Origin: JAZDLC01 sp043802345
GTDB taxonomy: Bacteria > Planctomycetota > B15-G4 > JADJEK01
Assembly: GCA_043802345.1 (NCBI GenBank)
Contig: JAZDLC010000270.1
Span: 1 to 5,398, forward strand
Reading direction: 5' to 3'
DNA: 5,398 nt
Positions 1 to 4,468 of this stretch are shown here, in pieces; the stretch's first letter is position 1; every line of letters begins with the position of its first letter. Below the pieces are notes generated by a model. It saw only the letters and a list, made by a program, of their open reading frames with translations, searched no databases and was not told the origin of the DNA. The translations under genes and the position numbers were made by a program.

Positions 1-216
1 GAACACCCTGTGGACGACCCCCATGCCTCCCCGCGCCAGTTCGCCCCGCATCTCGTAGCGGGTGAAGCCGCCCCCCCTCAGCCGGAGCTGCTCGATGAGC
101 AGCTTCCAGTCCGGGTCCGACACCGGGGGCTCCGGCACGAAGGCGGTGCTTTCCTCATCCCCGCTGATCTCCTCCGCTCCGTCGCAATCCGGATCGCTCG
201 CCCTGTCCGGATTCAT
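1..216 (-). CDS. Hanks-type Ser/Thr protein kinase, N-terminal fragment (cut by window edge)
   Basis: The reading frame opens at ATG 216-214 and is still open at base 1, giving 72 residues. Residues 1-50 form a variable, acidic leader (EEISGDEEST at 16-25). The kinase domain begins at about residue 52 with RYEMRGELARGGMGVV, which matches the first beta strand and glycine-rich ATP loop of bacterial Hanks-type kinases. The first loop glycine is Ala61; this ARGGMG form is frequent in such kinases and need not mean inactivity. The VAIK lysine, catalytic loop and any transmembrane or sensor region lie outside the window, so activity and location cannot be judged. A strong AAGGAGGG Shine-Dalgarno sits 8 bases upstream of the ATG. 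The gene diverges from the ASST-like gene across 59 bases. The family assignment is secure; the substrate is unknown. Confidence 0.88.
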   Translation of the reverse strand, partial: MNPDRASDPDCDGAEEISGDEESTAFVPEPPVSDPDWKLLIEQLRLRGGGFTRYEMRGELARGGMGVVHRVF

Positions 217-224
217 GGATCCTT

Positions 225-232
225 CCCTCCTT
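225..232 (-). promoter_or_regulatory. Ribosome binding site of the left kinase gene
   Basis: Read on the minus strand this is AAGGAGGG, a near-perfect Shine-Dalgarno, eight bases before ATG 216-214. It fixes the start of the kinase fragment. Confidence 0.75.
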
Positions 233-259
233 AGAAACTCAATAAACGCGCGGCCGCCA

Positions 260-266
260 GGGAGGG
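260..266 (+). promoter_or_regulatory. Ribosome binding site GGGAGGG deciding a TTG start
   Basis: GGGAGGG lies nine bases before TTG 276-278 but 18 bases before the in-frame ATG at 285, so the spacing favours the TTG. The same arrangement (GGGAGGG, nine bases, TTG) occurs at the first lipoprotein gene on the other strand (4342-4324), which supports both calls. Confidence 0.6.
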
Positions 267-272
267 ATTGTA
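267..272 (-). promoter_or_regulatory. Possible -10 element (TACAAT) for the left kinase gene
   Basis: The minus strand reads TACAAT, five of six matches to the sigma-70 -10 consensus. It would place a transcription start near 260 and give a leader of about 44 bases. No convincing -35 hexamer lies 16-18 bases upstream, and the preceding TG is one base out of register for a true extended -10. The element falls inside the spacer between the plus-strand Shine-Dalgarno and TTG start of the ASST-like gene, so the two divergent control regions would overlap. Confidence 0.3.
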
Positions 273-275
273 CAT

Positions 276-1634
276 TTGCCAGGCATGCGCACCTCCCTCG
301 GAAAGCTGATCCTGCTGGCGGGGCTTGGAATCGGGCTGGGGGTCGTGCTGATGCTGCGAGTACTCTCCGGCCCCGAGGGTCAGGAATCGGCGGGCGGCGA
401 GAGCGAGGCCGGTGAGACGGAGCAGCAGTCGGCAGAGACCGGCAAGCGGGCGGGACGCTGGGCGAAGCAGGAGTCACGGGACGAGGCGCTCACACCCGAA
501 CAGCAGGAATCGATCGAGCAGCTCGAGGCGATCGGCTACACCGGCGGCTCCTTCGAGGCGTCCTCGAACGCGAGCGGCGTGACCGTCTACCAGAAGGAGC
601 GAGTGGACCCGGGCTTCAACCTGTACACGTCCGGCCACGGACCCGAGGCGATCCTCCTCGACATGGAGGGAAACGAGCTGCACCGCTGGCGCCACTCCTT
701 CTTCGACATCTGGCCCGACTCGGATCAGGACCCGGAGGGCGAGCCGGTTTCCTGGTGGCGGCGGACGTTCCTTTGCGACAACGGCGATCTCCTGGCGATC
801 TTCGAGGGACAGGCGATCATCAAGCTGGACCGGAACTCAGAGTTGCTCTGGGCCAGCCCGATCGGCGCTCACCACGATCTGGAAGTGCTGCCGGACGGCG
901 ACGTCCTGGTTCTGACCCGCGAGGCGCACATGCTCCCTCGCATCAGCCAGGCGCATCCGATCCTGGAGGACTTCATTTCGGTGCTGGACAGTGCGGGTCG
1001 CGAGAAGAGCCGCCTGTCGCTCATCGAGGCGTTCGAGAACTCCGAGTTCATGGATCTCTGGCTCTCGAGCGCGGACCCGAAGAAGCGCCGGCCAGGCGAC
1101 ATCTTCCACACCAACACGCTGGCGCTGCTCGACGGACGGATCGCGGACAAGCTCAAGGAGTTCCGGGCGGGCAACCTGCTGATCTCCGTGCGGCAGTTGA
1201 ACACCATCGCCGTCGTGGATCCGGAGCAGAAGCGGGTGGTCTGGGCGCGCCGGGGGGACTTCGTGGCTCAGCACGATCCGAGCGTGCTGGAAAACGGCAA
1301 CCTGCTGCTGTTCGACAACCGGGGGGGGTGGGAGGGCCGCTCGCGCGTGCTGGAACTCGACCCCGCCACCTTCCGCACGGTCTGGACGTACGAAGGGACG
1401 GCAGAGAAGCCGTTCTTCTCCCGGGCGCTCGGGACGGCGCAGCGGCTACCGAACGGGAACACCCTGATCACGGAATCGGATCGCGGCCGGGCGTTCGAGG
1501 TCACGCCCGAAAAGGAAATCGTCTGGGAGTTTCTCAACCCGCATCGCGCCGGCGAGAACGGGGAGTTCATCGCGGCCATCTCCGAAATGCGGCGCCTCCC
1601 GGCCGCCTTCCGCACGGACTGGCTCCCCCGGTAG
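276..1634 (+). CDS. Membrane-anchored arylsulfotransferase (ASST)-like beta-propeller protein
   Basis: The protein has 452 residues from TTG 276; ATG 285 would remove only three residues. A hydrophobic segment at about 9-29 (LGKLILLAGLGIGLGVVLML) looks like an uncleaved signal anchor, with no cysteine or obvious cleavage site. A Glu/Gly-rich linker (about 31-75) and a LEAIGYTGG segment (83-91) follow. Residues ~105-445 contain blade-like repeats typical of the ASST/PQQ-like propeller fold: LPDGDVLVL (205-213), ENGNLLLFDN (339-348) and LPNGNTLITE (391-400). Known ASST enzymes (E. coli AssT) move sulfate between phenols through a covalent histidine. Candidate active-site residues here are His199/His200, His333, Arg355/Arg357 and His423, the only histidine left in the C-terminal part. 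Matching His423 to the catalytic histidine is my inference, so transferase activity is unproven. The gene precedes a polytopic membrane protein by 44 bases and is probably co-transcribed with it. Confidence 0.82.
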   Translation: MPGMRTSLGKLILLAGLGIGLGVVLMLRVLSGPEGQESAGGESEAGETEQQSAETGKRAGRWAKQESRDEALTPEQQESIEQLEAIGYTGGSFEASSNASGVTVYQKERVDPGFNLYTSGHGPEAILLDMEGNELHRWRHSFFDIWPDSDQDPEGEPVSWWRRTFLCDNGDLLAIFEGQAIIKLDRNSELLWASPIGAHHDLEVLPDGDVLVLTREAHMLPRISQAHPILEDFISVLDSAGREKSRLSLIEAFENSEFMDLWLSSADPKKRRPGDIFHTNTLALLDGRIADKLKEFRAGNLLISVRQLNTIAVVDPEQKRVVWARRGDFVAQHDPSVLENGNLLLFDNRGGWEGRSRVLELDPATFRTVWTYEGTAEKPFFSRALGTAQRLPNGNTLITESDRGRAFEVTPEKEIVWEFLNPHRAGENGEFIAAISEMRRLPAAFRTDWLPR

Positions 1635-1678
1635 TTGGAGCTTGCGCCCGGGCAGGGCGGCCCGTATGGATTGGCCCC

Positions 1679-2362
1679 GTGAAACATGAAACAGGCACCC
1701 CCCCACCGAGTCCTTCCCCTTCCGTGAGCGAGTCCCCTTTGCCTCCGGAACCGAGCCGGGCCCAGCGCTTCCGGCACTGGTTCAGGCGGACCTTCTACTG
1801 GTGGCTGCTCCTCATCCCGGCGATCCACCTCGCCCTGATCTCCTACCTGTCACATCAGAAGGTCGGGATCTTCCACAACGAGGTCGAGCCGAAGGTCCTG
1901 TTCGAGGTGATCCATCCCGCGCTCCTGGTCCTGTTCACGCTGCTCTCACTCCAGGGCTGGCGCCTCACGCGCCAGTTTGCGTTCGGCTGGATGACCCTCT
2001 TCGGAGCTGTTCTGTTTTGCCGGGAGCTGCACTTCTACGGGTCGGGGCCGATCCTGGTAGGCGGGCTGCTCTTCCTGCTTTGGGCCGCCATCAAGAAGAA
2101 GGAGGAGCGCCGGGCCTTCCTGGCGCAACGCTGGGCCGCCTCCTTGTTCACTCTCTCCTTCGTCAGCTACGTGGTGTCGCAGTTGCTGGACCGCGGCGTT
2201 TTCGAGTTCATCGGACGGGTCATTGTCTGGAACTTCAGGTGGATCCTCCTGTACCGGTCCAACATGGAGGAGACCCTGGAGGCCCTCGGAGGCCTGTTCC
2301 TGGTCTTCACCACGCTGACGATTCTGGTTTCCGCTCTACCTCGTCCCCGACCGGAGGCCTGA
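1679..2362 (+). CDS. Polytopic inner-membrane protein, family not recognised
   Basis: I do not recognise the family. From GTG 1679 the protein has 227 residues. A Pro/Ser-rich cytosolic-type head (1-25) and a basic patch RAQRFRHWFRR (27-37) precede about six membrane helices, at roughly 39-58, 73-93, 100-119, 122-138, 152-170 and 202-220. A charged loop KKKEERR (139-145) sits between helices 4 and 5. Possible functional polar residues lie in or beside helices: Glu76 and His79 (FEVIHP), and Arg115, Glu116 and His118 in CRELHF. A MEETLEALGG stretch (196-205) leads into the last helix. The start is uncertain: the site before GTG 1679 is weak, and GTG 1724 is in frame but has no better site. The open frame continues far upstream of 1679 only as a shadow of the ASST-like gene. 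It lies 44 bases after that gene, which suggests an operon and possibly a shared envelope role. Confidence 0.75.
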   Translation: MKHETGTPPPSPSPSVSESPLPPEPSRAQRFRHWFRRTFYWWLLLIPAIHLALISYLSHQKVGIFHNEVEPKVLFEVIHPALLVLFTLLSLQGWRLTRQFAFGWMTLFGAVLFCRELHFYGSGPILVGGLLFLLWAAIKKKEERRAFLAQRWAASLFTLSFVSYVVSQLLDRGVFEFIGRVIVWNFRWILLYRSNMEETLEALGGLFLVFTTLTILVSALPRPRPEA

Positions 2363-2376
2363 ATCCGGCTCGTTTT

Positions 2377-2385
2377 TGCTACAAT
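2377..2385 (+). promoter_or_regulatory. Extended -10 promoter for the cyclase-FHA gene
   Basis: TGCTACAAT fits the extended -10 pattern TGnTAnAAT exactly. It lies in the 52-base gap after the membrane-protein gene, in a locally AT-rich patch with a run of five T at 2373-2377. Transcription would start near 2391-2393, leaving a leader of about 23 bases. No good -35 is visible at 17 bases, which is usual for extended -10 promoters. It suggests that the cyclase can be expressed independently of the upstream pair. Confidence 0.5.
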
Positions 2386-2414
2386 CCGGAGCAACGGAGC
2401 GATCACGACCCAGC

Positions 2415-3284
2415 ATGGACGAACAGGTCACCGTCTTCTTCGCCGACATCTGCGACAGCACCGAGTTGTACGAGGTGCAGGGCGACACCGTTGCCCACGA
2501 GCAGATCGAGAACGCGCTCAAGATCCTGGCCCGGATCACCGCCAACCATAAAGGGAAGGTCATCAAGACGATCGGGGACGAGGTCATGTGCTCGTTCTCG
2601 AGCGCGGATGCCGCCTTCCGGGCCGCGGCGGAGATGCACGAGACGCTCTGCAACGAGATCCGGGTCAAGACCGGATTCCACAGCGGTCCGGTGCTGCTCC
2701 AGGAGGATGACCTCTACGGCGACACTGTCAATGTGGCCTCGCGAGTGGTCGGCATGTCCAAGGCGGGCGAGATCCTGATGACCAAGTCGACCGCCGAGGA
2801 GTTGAGCCCCGCTCTGCGCACGCTGACGCACAAGATCTGCCAGGCCACCTTCAAGGGGAAGTCGAGTCCGGTCAGCATCTACGGCGTCGTCCTGGAAGAT
2901 GACGAGATGACCACCGTGACCCAGACCGTTGATTCGTCCCGGATCATCGTGGGGAGCCTGCGCACCATGGTGTTGCTGTATCAGGATCATCGCACGGAGG
3001 TGGCGCTGGACTGCCCGGCGACCGCGCTCGGCCGCTCCGCGGACTGCGGCCTGATCGTCGACAATCCGAAGGTCTCCAGGCGGCACGCCAGCATCGAGTA
3101 CAAGCAAGGCGCCTACTACCTCACCGATCACAGCACGAACGGCACCTACCTGGTCTTCCACAGCGGCGAGCGCCAGTTCCTGAAGCGGGAAGCCACGCGC
3201 ATGCCGAAGAGCGGGTTCATCTACCTGGGCGAGTATCCGGAGGGTGACCAGGAGCACGCGATCGAGTTCTGGTGCGGGGATTGA
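2415..3284 (+). CDS. Class III adenylate cyclase with C-terminal FHA domain
   Basis: The protein has 289 residues from ATG 2415. An in-frame TTG at 2376 falls inside the predicted promoter and is rejected. Residues ~4-160 form a class III cyclase homology domain. Asp11 (FFADICDST) and Asp55 (KTIGDEVM) are the metal ligands. Lys51 and Asp99 are the adenine-selecting pair, and Asn106 and Arg110 (VNVASR) the transition-state residues. All six canonical positions are present, so an active ATP-to-cAMP homodimer is predicted. Residues ~178-285 form an FHA domain, a phosphothreonine-binding module, with GRS (206-208), SRRHASI (221-227) and STNGTYL (240-246) in the expected order. There is no signal peptide, membrane helix, HAMP or PAS domain, so the protein should be cytosolic and may take its input through the FHA domain. 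The Shine-Dalgarno is weak (GGAG, 15 bases upstream). The nearby Hanks-type kinases are candidate phosphorylation partners; that link is inference. Confidence 0.93.
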   Translation: MDEQVTVFFADICDSTELYEVQGDTVAHEQIENALKILARITANHKGKVIKTIGDEVMCSFSSADAAFRAAAEMHETLCNEIRVKTGFHSGPVLLQEDDLYGDTVNVASRVVGMSKAGEILMTKSTAEELSPALRTLTHKICQATFKGKSSPVSIYGVVLEDDEMTTVTQTVDSSRIIVGSLRTMVLLYQDHRTEVALDCPATALGRSADCGLIVDNPKVSRRHASIEYKQGAYYLTDHSTNGTYLVFHSGERQFLKREATRMPKSGFIYLGEYPEGDQEHAIEFWCGD

Positions 3285-3302
3285 GGGCGGGCTTCCTCAA
3301 TC
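3279..3302. terminator. Perfect inverted repeat across convergent stop codons, candidate bidirectional terminator
   Basis: GATTGAGG (3279-3286) and CCTCAATC (3295-3302) form a perfect 8-base-pair stem around an 8-base loop. The left arm contains the TGA stop of the cyclase-FHA gene and the right arm contains the stop of the convergent lipoprotein gene. The genes are only 12 bases apart, so this is the only room for a shared terminator. No T-run follows on either strand, so it is not a classical intrinsic terminator and may instead block or process transcripts. Confidence 0.45.
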
Positions 3303-3635
3303 GATCCGCTTGAACGCCTCGCCGTACACCCGCGCGCGGGTGATCGTGGCGAGCGGCAGATAGAAGATGGTGTAGTCCATCGTCACGTTCACCAGGCCGT
3401 CCGCCCCGGGGTACTTGGCGATCGCGTTGTCCCGCGCCGTTTCCGCCATCCACGTGTTGACCGGGATGATGAACAGCATGGCGCCCCAGGACGTGCCGAC
3501 CGCGTCTCCCATGACGACATACTCGCCCTTCTTCACCGGCGTCGTGGAGGGAGCCAACGACGCGGGACGGGCCCGGCAGGCGGAGACCGAAAGCAGGAGC
3601 AGCAGTGCCAGGATCGAACGCATGCCGGGCATCAT
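3297..3635 (-). CDS. Small lipoprotein, third copy of a tandem paralogous family
   Basis: The protein has 112 residues from ATG 3635-3633, and that ATG overlaps the upstream TGA as ATGA, implying translational coupling. An AAGG seven bases upstream is a weak ribosome site; ATG 3632 or 3623 are possible alternatives. A type II signal peptide (hydrophobic 8-17) ends in the lipobox VSAC, giving a lipidated Cys20. The residue after it is Arg, not Asp, which by the E. coli rule points to the outer membrane. The mature part shares with its two upstream neighbours STTP (30-33), a G-x-Y segment near 37-39, an internal GADGLVNVT (77-85) and a C-terminal VYGEA (103-107). It is the most divergent copy: LGPA has become MGDA (42-45) and TRAD has become PGAD. 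The family resembles small uncharacterised TRL-like lipoproteins, but I cannot assign a function. Confidence 0.82.
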   Translation of the reverse strand: MMPGMRSILALLLLLSVSACRARPASLAPSTTPVKKGEYVVMGDAVGTSWGAMLFIIPVNTWMAETARDNAIAKYPGADGLVNVTMDYTIFYLPLATITRARVYGEAFKRID

Positions 3636-3973
3636 CTATTGACCTTGACCGCGTCGCCGTAGACCGTCGTGGTGATGAAGTTGAACAGGATCAGATAGGT
3701 CATCTTCACGTCGGCGGTGACGTTGATCAGGGCGTCGGCGCGGGTCGTCTCGAGCGCCTCGTCGATGGCGCTCTCCAGGGTGCTCCTGGAGCTGACCGGG
3801 ATGAAGAAGATGTAGTACCCGGTGGAGTCGCCCCGGGCCGGGCCGAGCTCCGTGAACTGCCCCGGCTCGAGCGGCGTGGTGGATGGCGAGATGACGATCG
3901 GGAAGACCTGACAGCCGCACAAAAACGCGAGAACAGGTAGAAGCAGCAAGTACTTGTGGTGTCGCGTGGTCAT
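3632..3973 (-). CDS. Small lipoprotein, second copy of a tandem paralogous family
   Basis: The protein has 113 residues from ATG 3973-3971, preceded by GAGGG at eight bases. An in-frame TTG at 3988 overlaps the previous stop and lacks its own ribosome site. The basic head MTTRHHK and hydrophobic core (8-18) end in LCGC, giving a lipidated Cys21; Cys at position -2 is unusual, but Gly at -1 is standard. The mature part carries STTPLEPGQFTELGPARG (31-48), then STGYY, TRADALINVT (77-86) and TTTVYGDAV (101-109), closely matching the first copy. The start is 11 bases after the first copy's stop, and the end overlaps the third copy by four bases, so the three genes form one operon. The function is unknown. 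The ADALIN core is shared by all three and is probably structural. Confidence 0.85.
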   Translation of the reverse strand: MTTRHHKYLLLLPVLAFLCGCQVFPIVISPSTTPLEPGQFTELGPARGDSTGYYIFFIPVSSRSTLESAIDEALETTRADALINVTADVKMTYLILFNFITTTVYGDAVKVNR

Positions 3974-3981
3974 ACGCTCAG

Positions 3982-3986
3982 CCCTC
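3982..3986 (-). promoter_or_regulatory. Ribosome binding site of the second lipoprotein gene
   Basis: The minus strand reads GAGGG, eight bases before ATG 3973. It overlaps the end of the TGA of the upstream gene and favours this ATG over the TTG at 3988. Confidence 0.5.
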
Positions 3987-4326
3987 AATCTTCCTCGACG
4001 ACCGCCGTCCCCGAGATCGTCGTCGTGTGGATTCCGAAAAGAACCAGGAAGAAAAGGTGATTCATCTGCACTGTTGCGTTGATTAAAGCATCAGCGCGAG
4101 TTCCTCCTAGCGCCGCGTCCCGGGCACGGCCGATCGGATCGTCCATGCCGAACGTGATCAGGTGGAGGACCGAATAACCAGTGGATGACCCCTGGGCAGG
4201 CCCGAGTTCCGTGTAGGCGCCCCTCGTCAGTGGTCTTGTAGCACCCGTCATGGCGACGGGGTAGGACCAGCAGCCACTCAGCGACAGACCTGCGAGCAGT
4301 GCGATGACGACAGACGATCTCTTCAA
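3985..4326 (-). CDS. Small lipoprotein, first copy of a tandem paralogous family
   Basis: The protein has 113 residues from TTG 4326-4324, which lies nine bases after GGGAGGG (4342-4336). The longer frame from GTG 4392 would put 22 residues in front of an otherwise ideal signal peptide and is not preferred. MKRSSVVIALLAGLSLSGC is a textbook lipoprotein signal with lipobox LSGC and acylated Cys19; Trp follows, so outer-membrane sorting is expected by the E. coli rule. The mature part has TRPLTRGAYTELGPAQG (30-46), SSTGYS, TRADALINAT (76-85) and TTTISGTAV (101-109). It heads the three-gene lipoprotein operon, which is divergent from the pseudokinase-kinase gene. The three copies are all 112-113 residues long and align nearly without gaps, so they arose by tandem duplication. 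No characterised function is recognised. Confidence 0.83.
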   Translation of the reverse strand: MKRSSVVIALLAGLSLSGCWSYPVAMTGATRPLTRGAYTELGPAQGSSTGYSVLHLITFGMDDPIGRARDAALGGTRADALINATVQMNHLFFLVLFGIHTTTISGTAVVEED

Positions 4327-4335
4327 GATCTTGGA

Positions 4336-4342
4336 CCCTCCC
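4336..4342 (-). promoter_or_regulatory. Ribosome binding site GGGAGGG selecting a TTG start
   Basis: The minus strand reads GGGAGGG, followed after nine bases by TTG 4326-4324. Motif, spacing and start codon are identical to those of the ASST-like gene at 260-278. It places the start at the beginning of the lipoprotein signal peptide. Confidence 0.6.
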
Positions 4343-4414
4343 GGGCGCCATCCTGGAGCCGAACCCCACGTTATCGCCGGGGAGCGGGCCACGCCATTCT
4401 GTTCTTCTTCGGGC

Positions 4415-4423
4415 TGCTATACT
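4415..4423 (+). promoter_or_regulatory. Extended -10 promoter for the pseudokinase-kinase gene
   Basis: TGCTATACT is a TGn extended -10 with a TATACT hexamer. It predicts a transcription start near 4430 and a leader of about 39 bases. The upstream sequence shows no clear -35. It resembles the TGCTACAAT element at 2377-2385, so both signalling genes may use the same housekeeping sigma factor in the same way. Confidence 0.5.
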
Positions 4424-4453
4424 CGCCAGGTCCGTGGCGACCGCTTGGTGGAC

Positions 4454-4460
4454 AGGGAGG
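4454..4460 (+). promoter_or_regulatory. Ribosome binding site of the pseudokinase-kinase gene
   Basis: AGGGAGG lies eight bases before ATG 4469, at good spacing, and supports that start. No other in-frame ATG occurs in the first half of the pseudokinase domain. Confidence 0.7.
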
Positions 4461-4468
4461 CCTTGTAG

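Noticed and set aside
62..415. Plus-strand frames over the left kinase fragment and the ASST start
   Set aside because: They run opposite a clear glycine-loop kinase sequence and out of frame with the ASST gene; no ribosome site was found.
755..1678. Long upstream extension of the membrane-protein frame inside the ASST-like gene
   Set aside because: The translation is Arg/Gly/Pro-rich shadow sequence with no domain. The real product begins where membrane helices follow, so GTG 1679 was chosen.
1635..1678. GC-rich palindromic bases (GCCCGGGC) between the ASST-like and membrane-protein genes as a terminator
   Set aside because: The dyad is four bases per arm with no loop and no T-run, and the 44-base gap is more consistent with co-transcription.
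2403..3257. 284-residue open frame on the minus strand opposite the cyclase-FHA gene
   Set aside because: The plus strand encodes unmistakable cyclase and FHA motifs. The antisense frame is low-complexity (His/Val/Gly/Asp rich), a normal result of high-GC third-position bias, and has no ribosome site.
3622..3632. 11-base palindrome ATGCC-G-GGCAT at the start of the third lipoprotein gene
   Set aside because: It is within coding sequence for Met-Pro-Gly-Met and too short to separate from chance. The same MPGMR start in the ASST-like protein also looks coincidental.
4370..4375. GATAAC on the minus strand as a -10 for the lipoprotein operon
   Set aside because: Only four of six matches to the consensus, with no -35 at the right distance. 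The operon's promoter is not identifiable by eye.
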